Source of the DNA: Armigeres subalbatus
Lineage: Eukaryota > Arthropoda > Insecta > Diptera > Culicidae
NCBI RefSeq assembly: GCF_024139115.2
Contig: NC_085140.1
Coordinates: forward strand, 418,760,283-418,824,282
Direction: 5' to 3'
Length of the DNA: 64,000 nucleotides
Positions 51,637 through 63,357 of the stretch are shown piece after piece. How positions within the stretch are numbered: position 1 is the stretch's first letter; each line of letters begins with the position of its first letter. Under the pieces are notes generated by a model. That model was not told where the DNA came from. It saw nothing but the letters and a program-made list of their open reading frames with translations, and did not search any database. Made by a program: the position numbers and the translations under genes.

Positions 51637-52703
51637 AGGGGCAGCAGGGACTATGTCCAAGGGCTTGACGACCCCTCCCCATGGCCACTGCGAGTTAGGG
51701 GGCCTGCCTAGGATGTGGTGGGGTTTGACAGTGGGCTCTGTTAAACCTCTACAAAAAGCTGCATGTGTCCATAAGCAGGCCCTATCAAACCCAGTCAACA
51801 CATGAACGTATATGGTGTCGTGTAGGATGCTGAAGTGCAGGCGATAGAGGTACTTTTCCACACAACATGTATGTATATCGTCTCCAATTTAGCATCTTGT
51901 ATTGCACCATGTGCGGTTTTGTGTAGACTGGGAAGCGACCGTGTGCCGCTCAAAGCGCACAAGCCCAACACGAGTGCCAACCGGCACATCAGGATTAATA
52001 CCAGTGAGATCCTGATTACGGTATACTGGTCAGTGACACACATACGCGCGCGAAAGTAATGCATAATAAACGACATGTAAAATGAACGTAAACTTACATT
52101 CTTTCTTAACGTCAAATAGAGATAAAATAAGGGTTGCTGAATAACATTAGCTTTCCGATTACTATCAATTATTTTCAATTTTAATCCCGTTTTTTTTTTT
52201 ACTTTTCTTACGTTAATGAAATGATAACGCGGGCGCCTAATCCGAAATTCAAATGAACAATCGCTCACTTTGAGCGATTGATTGTTTATTCTCGCGAAGA
52301 ATGAACAATTGAACAAATTAAGGAAATGCTAATACTGCTGTGTAGAAGTTTCATAGGTCACATCACTTTCCATGGTGATACCCGATCTATGTTACTGATT
52401 ACTCACCCAACTAACACTACTTCCTTCCCGTGGTAAATGTGGAGATGCAGAGGTATTCTCGGTCTCTAGTAGCAACAATTACCACACACTCACATTCCCT
52501 CCCTTTCCCAACTGACTGTAAGGACTTGGCCGGCGCCGTTATTGATCAACATTTGCGAGCTGCTGAAACGTGCACTTCGAGAATAGTTGGTAAATCCCAA
52601 CCACTATTCACTTGGATCGTAGTGCAATTTGCACCAGTTCTGATCAATCACGGAGTAGCAACCATTGATATGTACAGTCAGTCTAAGCTAAGCTAAGCTA
52701 AGC
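51637..52703 (+). mobile_element. 1,067-bp composite retroposon with 24-bp TSD
   Basis: A 24-bp duplication beginning TTAATTTGCGAAATC lies at 51613-51636 and 52704-52727. The insert starts AGGGGCAGCAGGGACTATGT, the same 5' region that precedes R1-like sequence at 56437, and ends in four TAAGC repeats. In between are AT-rich DNA and the GGTCTCTAGTAGCAAC box also found at 19390-19409. There is no RT frame. It looks like a nonautonomous retroposon that joins a LINE 5' region to a separate 3' tail, probably copied by LINE machinery. It carries a nested MITE at 51790-51932. Confidence 0.8.
51790..51932. mobile_element. 143-bp MITE nested in the retroposon
   Basis: CCCAGTCAACACA at the left and TGTGTAGACTGGG at the right (TGTGTAGACTGGG is its inverted partner with one change). 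It interrupts the motif CCTATCAAAGCGACCGTG that is continuous at 13441-13458 and, with changes, at 56577-56594. The borders imply a 2-bp AA duplication (51788-51789, 51933-51934). Confidence 0.72.
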
Positions 52704-52727
52704 TTAATTTGCGAAATCAAGCATTTG

Positions 52728-54012
52728 TGTGGCGACAATCGAACATTTTTGTCTGAACAAAGTTTCTAAGAAAAAAAAATATGAAAAGGGATTTTCGAAA
52801 AATATTTGAAGGTCTCATTAAGGATAATGAGCGAAGCTACATTCATTAGTTGGGTGCGCCGTTCTTCGGGGAATCAGACTATTCCTCAATTTATTTTTAA
52901 GTTTAAAAAGTATTTTGATTCTGTACTATGATCGAACGGAGATTTGATAGAAAAATTTAGATACTTTTGGGAATTCTCACAAATAAATAAAAAAGGACGA
53001 TTGGACCAATTTTCAAGAAATATTTTCGAACTAAAATGTATTTCAACCAGTATCTCCATGTATGAAGGGTAATTCAGCAATTTTTTTTTTCAAAAATGGA
53101 AACTGAACCATTGCGTTCTACTCGACAATCAATGATACAGCTTCTAACAAAATCGAATCGTGTGAATGTGATATAATTTAAACTGGATTTTGGATGAATT
53201 CATGCATTACCAATCCATGTTTTATTCAATGCTATTCTACTTTATATATACATCCCATTCAAATCGTACAGTTGTCCCACGTGAAAAATGTTGAAATCCA
53301 AAGTATATTAAGCCATTCAAGGAGCAGAATTGAAACAATTTATGAAATCATGTTTATTCATCAAATATATTTGTTTTACAACCATTCCTACGTTTTAAAT
53401 TGTCTTCCGCATTGGCCCTTGAACTTTGAAAATTTATTCGATTTGTTCTATTAAATCTAGGTTTAAGTTAAATACTTCATGTTAATTTTAGAGAGCATCT
53501 GTTTTTAAACAATTCATGTTGAATAAGTGAAGAATAAATAATTATCATCATTATTTTTCATCATATAAAATGCTTTCCACAAAACCATCACAATCCGAGT
53601 TATTCTACAGCGCTCAGAAGATTTCCATCTAACATGCATTCGACCCTGCTGCGACAGAAAGAGCATGATTGTCAACTACGAAACGAAATGAAAACAGAGA
53701 GAATTTTCTCTCTGGCAAAGAGAGCGTGACGCTTGTAAGTTTTGTTTTGTTGAATTTCTCCCTACATCCCAGTTAGAACGAAAGCTCTCTCGTAATAATT
53801 GTTCGAAAAAAATTCTTTATGACTCTTTTTAGCGGGTATCTTTTGACAGCGCAAAATGTATGGAATATTACGTAAATAATGACATCATAAAGCGTATTTA
53901 CCCTGAAACGCCAATTATTATGTCATTAATGGCGTAATCTGAATAGGCTATAAGATGAATCGATCAATGAATCCATCTGAGATATAGAGCATACTATACT
54001 GAATACAATCTC
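52728..54012. other. Spacer without gene
   Basis: AT-rich. 53696-53770 has GAGAGAATTTTCTCTCTGG and AGAGAGCGTGACGCT hairpins. Frames at 52886-53080 and 53194-53454 have no domain. Confidence 0.4.
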
Positions 54013-54740
54013 AAAATATGGTCCTTGCTCTAAGAGTCTTTGAATGGACTGCCAATCCTGATCGAGCGATATGGTTAGACATAGTTATAATGACCTGCAA
54101 GCGTTTGATGTTCTTTAAAAATTCCAAATCACATCTGTACAGAATAAACCTTGTCGATAGCAACTTATGTAGGTGCGGAGCCGGTTATGATGACATCGAT
54201 CACGTAGTTTGGTTCTGCTCGGAAAATGACGCCTCCAGAGAGCGACTATTGGATACCCTAGTGGCCCGAGGTAAACAACCCTTCAGGGAAATTCGAGGTG
54301 TTTTGGGGGATCGTGATGCGGTCTATATGCAGGCCATTTATAGTTTCATTTGTGATTCTGACATCAAAATCTATTTTTTTCTTCTGTCAAAGTTTTTTTT
54401 TTTGTACTGTCTCTGTCTCTATGTTCCGTAGATCTCCGTTACTCAGGCCATCCGGAAGACGCTCCCAGTAGAACCAATCCTCGAGCACGACGACACGCCA
54501 CATCGTCCCTTACGCCAAATGCCCGGATGAGCAGCCGAAATTCCTTGATTCCGAATCCTAAGCCTCGTCCATCCTTTAATATTGTAAACTAACCTCGAGT
54601 CACCACGAGTACGCTGGCTCCTATCCCTCTCTTACTAACTAAAAAAATGACATTGATTGTATATATCACAAAGAAATATGGCTCCGTAAAGTGTTATACA
54701 CGCCTGAGCCTACCAAATAAACGAACTTGAAAAAAAAAAA
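54013..54740 (+). pseudogene. LINE 3' end: ORF2 C-terminus and poly-A tail
   Basis: The open frame 54018-54431 contains SHLYRINLVDSNLCRCGAGY and DDIDHVVWFCSE, a Cys-Cys-His-Cys cluster typical of the C-terminus of LINEs with RNase H (I/R1/LOA-like), followed by IRGVLGDRDAVYMQAIYSFI. A 300-bp 3' UTR ends with AATAAACGAACTTG and a run of A (54730-54740). Everything upstream of the C-terminus is missing, so this is a strongly 5'-truncated insertion. Confidence 0.75.
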
Positions 54741-56436
54741 TTCCAAATTGAGTTACTTAACACAAAAGTCGTTTTCATCTGAAAATGTTATATATCGACC
54801 CGAGATTGGAACTCATCGTCCCGGTACTAACATTTTTCCGCAATGAAATTATTTGATTTTCATACTCATTGTATCAATCCTATTATTCAATAACTCATCT
54901 TATATAAAGTGAGTATCATCTCTGATAGAAATATTATAAAAATAACCATAATGCTCCAATTTATCTGAATTCGTTCAGCTATTCCTACTAACAAGTAAAC
55001 AGTAGCTCACCTCCGCTTTCTACCGAGCCCATCAAATCGTTGGCAGTCCATCTATCACTATTTTTCTGCATCGTACGCATTAGAAATTCGAATCACGGCC
55101 ATCAAAAATATCCAATTTAACAAATGATGTTGTGAGAAATGCGAGAAAATAATTATACAACAAGCTGCCTGACTTCACGAGAAAAAAAAACACATCATCA
55201 TCATAACGACGAATTGTGTCCGCCCGGCCATGAAATACTCTCATCCCCGTTTCCAGCTTGATTGCCGGTCGTCATCTTCATCATCATCAGCAACCGCAGT
55301 AGAAACATCAAGATAACTCGTGATAAATGTTGCTCCCCCTGCGAGAACTACCCAAGTGGCCAACAGCCATCAGTCCAGTTCGCTGATTATCAAAAATAAC
55401 ACATTAGTTCCCGTTTTCATTTCAATTTGGAGTCTGAGAAATCTCACCGAAACAGCCAACCGAACCATCAACCCAATATCGTCCTCTCCACCCCGAACGA
55501 AAAAAAAAACGCATAATTACGGGGGCCATAGTGAAATAAAAACCGAAATAATCGCGTTTTCCAAAGTACCTCGTCTCGTTGTACGCATTAATATTTCATG
55601 GATTATGGAAATTCGAAACGGTTCTCTCTGGCGATTCGCTGATATGGCACCGAGAAGCGGGCTCCAATCCGTGCGGGCCGCGATGGAGAAAATGAAAAAT
55701 AATGAAGATGAAGTGATGATGGAATCGCGGACAACGGCCAACGGAATGGGGATCCACGCGGTCGAAATTGCCACCGAATTGTGCGCGAAATCAAACCCCG
55801 ATCGAGTGGTGTCCAATTTCCCCCAGTTCAAAATAATAATGGCAAACGGTGCGTGGTGGTCTGGCGATTTCAATCAACGTCGTTGAATTGGGCCATTGGA
55901 GTACGAAGAGATCGATGGAGAATCGTGTTTTGGAAATGATTTCAAATTCAATGAAAATTCCTGTAATCTTGATTCAACTTGCGTTCAGTAGATATTTATC
56001 CAATTTGGCATTTTTCAGGTCTCTCCGTATTTGTTAAATTGTCAAATGTCTCGTTATGATGGTTTTATAACACTCTTGCAGAGTAAATTATGGTCTTCAA
56101 AAGCGTTATAAAGCTGAAAATGTCGGTCGACGCGTCGGTCCGTCCGTACTTCTTCTATCCGTTTGAGGACCTATGCAAACACGCGAGCAAAGATCCTTGG
56201 AAGTTGGACGTACTGTCGTCACTGGATGTAGTGACGACGATAATAAATGCGGAGCTTTTGTTATGCGACCTCACGTCTATCCCGAGGACGTTTCATTGGC
56301 CGCCGTCGCAAACATTAAAAAATAAAGCCAAGGCAGTACTTAAGTGGGCCATCTTTGTAGGCTTCATCATGTCGGCTAACAAGTGCGTCCGTGATCAAAC
56401 CATTATGTGCATCGGCATTCGGCAGCCACCAGCTAT
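54741..56436. other. Unique block, possibly regulatory; open frame 55320-55886
   Basis: No transposon signature over most of this stretch. The 188-codon frame at 55320-55886 lacks domain motifs, is matched by an equally open antisense frame (55873-55517), and has no splice or start context, so I do not call it a gene. The segment 55590-55880 is GC-richer (GGCACCGAGAAGCGGGCTCC, GTGCGGGCCGCGATGG). Conserved noncoding DNA is a possibility. Confidence 0.35.
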
Positions 56437-57675
56437 TAGGGGCAGCAGGGACTATGTCCAAGGGCTTAACGACCCCTCCGTCCTCTGCGAATTGGGGGGC
56501 CTGTCTAGGCATGGTGGGGCTTGGCAGCGGGCGCTGTTAAACCTCTACAAAAATCTGCATGTGTCCGCAAGCAGGGCCTATCAAAGCAACCGAGTGCCGC
56601 TCAAAACGCACAGGAGCCCAAGGAGTGCCAATTGGCACATCAGGATCAATGCCAGCGAGATCCTGATTATGGCATTCTGGCCGCGTGTTAATGGAGCTTG
56701 TCTTGGATATCATAATATGGTGAAAGCGAGGGCTGGCAGTCTGACATTCTACTCTCTTAGTAGAGCCAGGTGACACTGACTCGAAACGGCGAGACTGCCT
56801 TCCGTCCCCTAAAACCGTGGCGGGCCTTGTAGCACGCTGTCCAATACTGCCTTGCCTGCTGGGTGGGAGTAGGCTCAGATGCCCTTTCCTGACTTGCGCT
56901 GATCTGGTTCTGAACACGTAAGTGCCAACCCTTGCATGGCCTCCCTGCATGCCGTAAGGTATGCAAAGATAACCATGGGATCATTAAAGGCGACTACTCC
57001 AGTAGGATTCGACGGCAGCCACAAATGGACCCAATTACAATTAGTGAAGCAAAAAATAATTCTTTTAACGATGCGTTATACATGAGGGTGGTACACCTTT
57101 TCGCCAAGGGGGGTTTGGTGAGGTCTCCTCCCAGGGAGGTGAAGAGCGGAGTGATGGAAGCTGCAACTAGCATCACCAGAGTCTCCCCAGCAGTGACTGG
57201 GTATAGCCCTAGTTACTAGAGGCGCTAGCGAAGCTCGGCGCAGTGCTAGTCAATGATGGTTCCGCTAGCACGTTCAGAAGGAACGGGGTAGAGTCATGGA
57301 CTGACGTTACGTTTGTCAGTCCTGGTTTGGCACCAGACTCGGACTGGAGGATGGATGAGGGTTACCTCCATAGTGATCATCTAGCAACTCGCTTTAAGAT
57401 CAACTATGGCGTGCAACATCCGAGGTCCGGGGATCCCAATCACTTCGACAGCGAAGTTTTCACCGCGGCCCTGGGATTGGAAGCCAACACTGAAGGTCTA
57501 CGCGGGGATGCGTTGGTAGCTGTTTTATCACGTGCGTGCGACGCCACCATGCCGAGGATAGCCCTGCCGAGAAATGGCAGACGCCTGATATACTGGTGGA
57601 GTCCCGAGATTGCGGCCCTTCGATCAACCTGCCTCAATACTAGACGAAGGATGCAACGTAAAGGTAAGGTAAATT
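56437..57675 (+). pseudogene. R1-like LINE fragment (5' region and endonuclease end)
   Basis: Begins with the same GGGGCAGCAGGGACTATGTC region as the retroposon at 51637. The coding part (57243-57675) reads SWTDVTFVSPGLAPDSDWRM, EGYLHSDHLATRFKINYG and YWWSPEIAALRSTCLNTRRR. The xDVTFxSPxLA and SDHLA motifs mark the end of an R1-clade endonuclease, and WWSPEIAALR the linker that follows. Several frames are needed, the N-terminal endonuclease is scrambled and there is no RT. It stops in unrelated sequence near 57680. Confidence 0.7.
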
Positions 57676-57869
57676 CCCAGATCAAAATCAATCTACCGAA
57701 AACCCTCTCCCGTCCCACATAATCGTTAACAAGCGTATCACCAACATTGTCAAGTGTCAAAACAAGACATTGCTAACAAGTTTCATTGGCTCAAAGGAAC
57801 CAAGGCTGATTAAGTCTAAATTTAGCATCGGGTCATATTTTTGTATTAGGCCATTTGTCCGAACGGACG

Positions 57870-58077
57870 TCCGACGGAATCCAAGTTCCAAAGTGCTCAC
57901 GTTTTCAGGGGCACACCACTCGATTCAGAGGCGGCGCACAACTGTCATTGTTGTTGATTTAGCTTTGCTGCGTCGCAGCATGCGTGAAATAATAAAAATG
58001 ACAGTTGTGCGTTGCTTCCGTATCGAGTGGTATGCCCCCGAAAACGCGAGCACTTTTAAACTTGGATTCTGTCAGGA
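57870..58077. mobile_element. Foldback MITE with chi-like GC arms
   Basis: ATCCAAGTTCCAAAGTGCTC, ACGTTTTCAGGGGCACACCA and GGCGCACAACTGTCATT oppose AATGACAGTTGTGCG, TGGTATGCCCCCGAAAACGC and GAGCACTTTTAAACTTGGAT. Imperfect but continuous arms of ~90 bp surround a loop with GCTGCGTCGCAGC. Noncoding. Confidence 0.7.
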
Positions 58078-58119
58078 GTGACCTTAAGCCGAATAGCTGA
58101 AACATTTTTTTTTTTCAGA

Positions 58120-58360
58120 TTACGTGCAGTGAAAAGTAAGAAATAGAACGTGAGCAGTGAAAATTGCGAAAAGAGAAGTGCGACACTCCTAACTTTTCAC
58201 TCCTCATAAGAAATAAGAAATGAGAAGTCGGAAGTAACAATTGAGAAGTGAAAAGTAAATAGTGAGAAGTATGAGGTGAAGAGTGAAAACTGAGTAGTGA
58301 GAATTTGAAAATGAGTGATTAGAAATAAGTAGTGAGAAGTGCGAGTTGAGAAATACAAAA
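58120..58360. repeat. GAGAAGTGA-type degenerate repeat
   Basis: AGAGAAGTGCGACACTCC, AAATGAGAAGTCGG, ATTGAGAAGTGAAAAGTAAA, TAGTGAGAAGTATGAGG and TAGTGAGAAGTGCGAG recur every 15-30 bp. This is the reverse complement of the CACTTCTCACT repeat at 48301-48600. It ends directly at the hammerhead repeat copy at 58362. Confidence 0.65.
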
Positions 58361-58361
58361 T

Positions 58362-58477
58362 GTCAAGTACGAGACACTGAAGACGATCTTACTGTTGAGG
58401 TCAAAACACGTATCTGTCAAAGGTACAATAAAGTAGTGGAATAAAATGGAATGGTAAAAGCTCGTCTTATGACACGC
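58362..58477. repeat. Dispersed hammerhead repeat, copy 4 (degraded)
   Basis: GTCAAGTACGAGACACTGAA, GACGATCTTACTGTTGAGGT, ACGTATCTGTCAAAG and AGCTCGTCTTATGACA align with the 40-kb copy on the + strand. GGTCAAAACACG replaces GGTCGAAATACG and stem II reads GATCTT, so the ribozyme-like fold is lost. The left arm is absent. Confidence 0.6.
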
Positions 58478-59538
58478 ATTAATTAATCATCTGCTCTTCG
58501 AAGCAGATTTTTTCACTTCGACGATGAACCAGCGATCTCAATAATAACATGTTCGATCGGCAATTCGAAGGGGTAAGAACAAAATTGAAGTAATAGCAAT
58601 AAAGGCAAATACTTCCATATTTTCATTTTCTTTCTCGTCTTTTATCCTTTTTCTTTCATCCTCATTCTTTTTTCCTAATTCCTCCTTCTTTTTTTTCTGT
58701 CTTTCTCTTCTACCTTCTCCTATCGTTATTTTTATTTCTGCATTCTTTCATCATCGAAGTTTGGTCATTTTGAAGCATGCGTTTCGATTTTATGTACATT
58801 TACATTACTGAAAAACAACCCTGGTCACCTCATATTGCTTTTTCCAATGTCTTCATCATTCTTTCTTTCTTCTTCAATATTCCTTCTTACTTTTCAAGTC
58901 TCTAGTCTATCTAGATGAATATCTCGCAATTCTCACCTCTCACTTTTTATTTCTCATAACTCTTCGCAATTCTCACCTCTCACTTCTACTCTCGCCAATC
59001 ACATCACACTTCTCACTACTTACTTCACACACTTATGAGGGAAAGTAATTCCAACTATTCGGCCAAACCCCATTCAGCTGAATGGCATTCGGCTAAATAA
59101 CCCTAAGGATTATATTTTTATCCCATGGTTTCTGAACTAGTAAGCGGTAATCTATTTAAGGCGAAGATTCCACAAATGCTTTCCGATGCATACTGAAGTA
59201 TTACTCTTGGTTGCAGTATGGAGATGTGATCAAGGTAAAAAAAACACAATATTTGGACTGAAATAAGGGAGTTTATATAAAATAAATCGATATTTTAAAT
59301 ACAGTTACAATATCCCTTTGGACTCTTGCTTATATGATGTCAGCTTCTTGGGTGGAAAAAAGCTTCTGAAATGCCATAACACCTTAAAAATATGGTTAAT
59401 AAAAAATAATTCGACGAGGCGTGGCAAATTATCATGACATGACATCATTTATGCATGAGCTCTTATTTTAAACCCAGCTAGCTTGAATAAATTATTGGAC
59501 AACAATTTTATAATAATACATACATACATACATCAATT
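58478..59538. other. Pyrimidine-rich and AT-rich DNA downstream of CYP12 gene 2
   Basis: 58620-58760 and 58850-59030 are C/T-rich with CTTTCTTTCTTCTTC and CTCACCTCTCACTT words, the same kind of DNA as 47216-48600. 59519-59534 is a CATA tetranucleotide run. No gene and no canonical AATAAA on the minus strand close to the CYP12 stop were seen. Confidence 0.45.
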
Positions 59539-61221
59539 CTAATCTTTCAACTCGGTCATCTGGAACCGAAGCTCGTTGACGGGTACATTGATCAGCGTAG
59601 CTGTGATCTTCAGCTCACCGTAGTGCCACCTGTACTCAAACAGCCGGGTGATACGCGAAATTATCATCTCCATCTCCAGCATGGCCAAGCGCCGACCGAT
59701 ACACGTCCGTGCTCCAAAACCAAACGGCAAATACAGGAACGGATGAGCATCCTTGGCGTTCGGATAGCCATCCTCCTTGAGCCATCGTTCCGGTAGGAAC
59801 TCCTTGGCCCTTTCTACGAATCTCTCCTCATGGTTGAGGATCATAGATGCCATGGCAACGTCAGTCTATGGAAAAGGAATAAACAGATTAATTGCGCCTA
59901 TCGTTAACTACGAAATCAACTGCTCGTACCCCCTTCGGAATCTGATAGCCTTGTAGAACGAGATCCTTTCCGGCGGCACGCACATTTCCTGCGGCTGGTG
60001 GACACAAGCGCAGACCTTCCTTAATGCAAGCACGCAGATATGGAAGATTGCGCATGTTCTCAGGAGTCAACGGCGAATCTTTTTTGGGCAAAACTTTAAG
60101 AATTTCTTCACGAAGCTTGGCTTGCTTTTCAGGATTATTGGCCAAAAGATAAAGAATTCCTGTAGTCCCCGAAGACGTCTGTAATTAAATAATAATCATT
60201 TAGTGGAACTTCGATTATTAATCATCTTTATGGGCACACACCGTGTCCACACCAGCCAGTAACATGTCGAAAGCCATAACAATTGCGACGTGTCGGTCCA
60301 CCTTCAGCAACTTTTCCAACACACTCTGGGTATCACTCGGAGCTGAAGGATTCTTTTCCAACCTGACCACAGCGTCATCGACCTTGGCCATCACTACTCT
60401 ACAAACAGAAATCAATTGTAAATAAAAAAGGCCACCCCGGGTCCGGCGAATACATACTCAGTCAGCTTGTCAAGCGTGATCATCAGTTTTTTGAATGTCG
60501 GTGTCTTGTAATACTTCCACACGGATGGCAATACATCTAGCTGATACGTTAACTCAAAGAATTGTCGAATATTGCTGACAATCAGTTTAGCTTCTTCGGA
60601 CTGTGAATCCTCCAGAACGCCTAATCTGGTGTCCAAGGCAAGTACACCCATGGTCTCCAATGCCCAGCGGTTCAACCACTGACTGAAGTCTCCTGGCAGC
60701 TCATTCTTGTCATCACGAATTTTCAACATGCTGAATTGTTTGGAAAATTTATTCGTCAATAATTCAGAATTGATTAATTCCTTCATACTCACATTTTCAT
60801 GAACTCTTGTGCAACCTCATCCAGTTTGTCAACATACAGCTTGATCGTCTTTGGTTGCAGCATAACAGGATTGACCGCCGTGCGGAAAGTCTGCCAGTTT
60901 TCACCTTGTCTGTAAAAATAATACCGATCAACCCGACCAATCGCTATGGCATACCGTTTTCATCCTCTACTCACTCAGTCACCAGTCCACCAAGACCCTT
61001 AAACACATCCGGTCTGACTTTCTGCCGGTAATACGTAAACGTATCGATACCTCGTCGGATGGGCCATTGACCTTCGTTGCGGAACAGGGTTTCGTAATCG
61101 TCCGGTCGGAAGCTCATCAGCACGTCATTGCGTCCGAGAACGCCCGGCATCTTAACCAAATCACCATAGTCCTCACGGAAGAGACGATGAATTTGTGGCA
61201 AGTTGGCATTGTGGTAGCGGC
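59539..61221 (-). CDS. Mitochondrial cytochrome P450, CYP12 family (5' exon outside or unseen)
   Basis: Paralogue of the gene at 42085-43996, facing it. Exons on the minus strand: 61221-60975, 60909-60793, 60730-60458, 60398-60242, 60178-59930, 59865-59539 (stop TAG at 59541-59539). All splice sites are GT-AG and the phases agree. The first visible exon begins in phase 1 within the GRYHN motif, so ~250 nt (about 84 codons, including the presequence) must lie in upstream exon(s) above 61221; I could not find them up to 64000. Motifs: AGVDTTS, ExxR in [13 protein letters not shown] in [10 protein letters not shown], heme loop [10 protein letters not shown]. No lesion in the visible part. Intron positions partly differ from gene 1. 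Expression or activity cannot be judged. Confidence 0.9.
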
Positions 61222-61636
61222 CTTAAAAAGGCAAACATTTGAGATATGTTATTTTGAGAAGGATACGAAAACTACATATGGGTTTCCAAGGGTTAATTGC
61301 TACTTTTCACAGAAATTCTTTATCACCAATTCAGAAAAAAAAACGAAAAATCGAATAAATGTGGAAATATAAATCTAGATCTGTATTAATCGATTTCTCT
61401 TTACCGATTTTATATTTTGTTAATAACTCAATTGTTTTAAAAGCTACAACCGTGATTATTGATTGTGGTGCAAGATACAATCATCCGTTAGCAAACAAAA
61501 CCATTAAATCATCGACAAACTAGCGCAATTTCGTGGAATACTAAAAAGAAAACATCGACGAAGAGAAATCGATCAATACAGTTACGCCCTATGAAACTAA
61601 GCGCGAGAAATGCGTTACAATTTAGCCTATATTTTT

Positions 61637-62545
61637 TTCTTCTTCTTCTTCTTGGCATTACATCCTACTAGGACATTGCCGCCTTGCAGCTTAGTTTTCA
61701 TTCATCACTTCCACAGTTATTAACTACGAGGTTTTTGAGCCAAGCTCCCATTTTTGCATTTGTATATCATTAGGCTAGCACGTCCCGTTACGCTGGAATA
61801 TTGATACTCTGAAGTAGAGCGTAACGGTGTAAACCCGGTCGTATTGCCAGGCTCGGTTCAACTCTGAAGCTGAAGCTAACAATATGACGTACCAAAACCC
61901 CCAAGGTGCATGGGGACTGCTCCTACTTCGGTTGGGTAGCGCGTATGATCTGCTTCGGCAGAAGAGTGAGTGATCGGATTGTGCTGAAGTAGGAGTGTTT
62001 TAGCGTAGTATCTGTTGGCCCACGCAGTTACCGCTTTTGACTCCTCGAGGTATTGTTATGGCATGGCATGTTAGAATGAGCATCCAAGTAATGGTGTGAA
62101 TGCCTGTGTCAATGAGTACATTAAGTACAGCCTATCCTCCAGAAATAATGCTTTGAAAAAGTAACAATAAATGTGACCGAAACGTCAGGTTTAGAACGTG
62201 TATGATCCTATTAAGACTGAAAGCCGGGAACATAACCTCAATCACAGTCGACTCCTCACACGTAATGCTGGAAAGCTGTTCCGAGGGAAATTAGGGTCGG
62301 TGCCCAATAAGGAGTGTTTAGTGGGTGAGTGTCCCACACTCCGGTACACTGCCATGTGTACGCTTGGCAACTACTACGCGGGTGCTGGGTCAGTACATGA
62401 AACATTACTCTTTATAATAAATAAGCTAACACGATGATACTTTTATGCCCAGGAAAGTCGAGACAATCCATCCCGAAAATTTCCTAGACCAGACCCAGCC
62501 ACCTTCAACATGATCTTAAATTTGGAGCCACGCATCTTACCGCCC
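61637..62545 (-). mobile_element. Feilai-like SINE split by a later insertion
   Basis: 61637-61782 has TTCTTCTTCTTGGCATTACA, ACTACGAGGTTTTTGAGCCA and ATTAGGCTAGCACG. 62424-62545 continues the same element with AGCTAACACGATGATACTTT, CCCAGGAAAGTCGAGACAAT and ACCAGACCCAGCCACC. The overlap GGCTAGCACG / AGCTAACACG is the target duplication of the inserted DNA (61783-62423). The SINE lies upstream of the visible CYP12 gene 2 exons, probably within its first intron. Confidence 0.75.
61783..62423. mobile_element. 641-bp insertion with Penelope-like terminal motif
   Basis: Bounded by the ~10-bp duplication GGCTAGCACG (61773-61782) / AGCTAACACG (62424-62433). It includes CTTTGAAAAAGTAACAATAA, TGTGACCGAAACGTCAGG and GATCCTATTAAGACTGAAAG, matching the Penelope-like arm at 47113-47190 (CCTTGAAAAAGGCACAATAC, GTGTCCGAAACGTCGG, GATCCCAAAAGACTGAAGG). 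No RT or GIY-YIG frame. It is best read as a nonautonomous Penelope relative. Confidence 0.55.
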
Positions 62546-63357
62546 GATAGGGAACTCAAAATCACGACAAAAATTGAACATAAATAAAATACCATGGAAG
62601 TGAATTTACCAATGGGAAGAAACATTTAAGTTAAGGGACAGAAAGTTCAAAAAGGTGTGATCACGATGTTGCTTGTTGTATTCAAGATACAATGTACTCA
62701 AGAGAAAATTAATTAATCTTAAATGGTGAATCTTTATGTATCAAAATTCCATTTTAATTAATTGAGCTCTATGAGCTCAGTCGGTTAAAAACAGGAACAG
62801 ATTTTTTACTGCTTTCAGTCGATAGCAACCATTGCTTTCGATAGAGTGGAGATAGGTCATCATCAATTGTTCTCCATTATTCCATTGAATGGATCTATAT
62901 TCCAACTGAAATGCACCTTTCATTAGGGACCTTGGGACACACATCGACAATACAGACTAGAAGCAATGGACAGGTAGAGTACCATATCTTAAAACTATAG
63001 TTACTAAATCGCCACAATTAGCTATTCCTTTTCCTAACCCTATATTCACGCTTTTGTACGACTTTATATCCACGGTAAACAAACCCAAACTATTCAATTA
63101 TTCCGAACTGAAATGAAACATTATACATTTTAAACTAGATCTAAACTAAGACTATGTATTTACAACTACATTCAATTAGGAGAATTATAATCCGCCGCTG
63201 TGCAGATTACGTGTTTAACTCGAGGAGATTATTATCGAGGAAATCGCCCCTTCATTCCCGTTGGTTCTAGCTCTAACAGCGGAAGTAAGTGAGGTGAAAA
63301 GAGAAAATGATAAGAGATTGCATCATGAAGTTAGATCTAAGGTAGCATAACATGTGT
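62546..63357. other. AT-rich DNA, putative CYP12 gene 2 intron or upstream region
   Basis: No exon with the expected phase and sequence could be found on the minus strand. No repeats recognised apart from common AT-rich words. Confidence 0.35.

Noticed and set aside
55320..55886. 188-codon open frame
   Set aside because: No recognisable motif, an equally open antisense frame, and no splice or promoter signals; kept only as part of a unique block.
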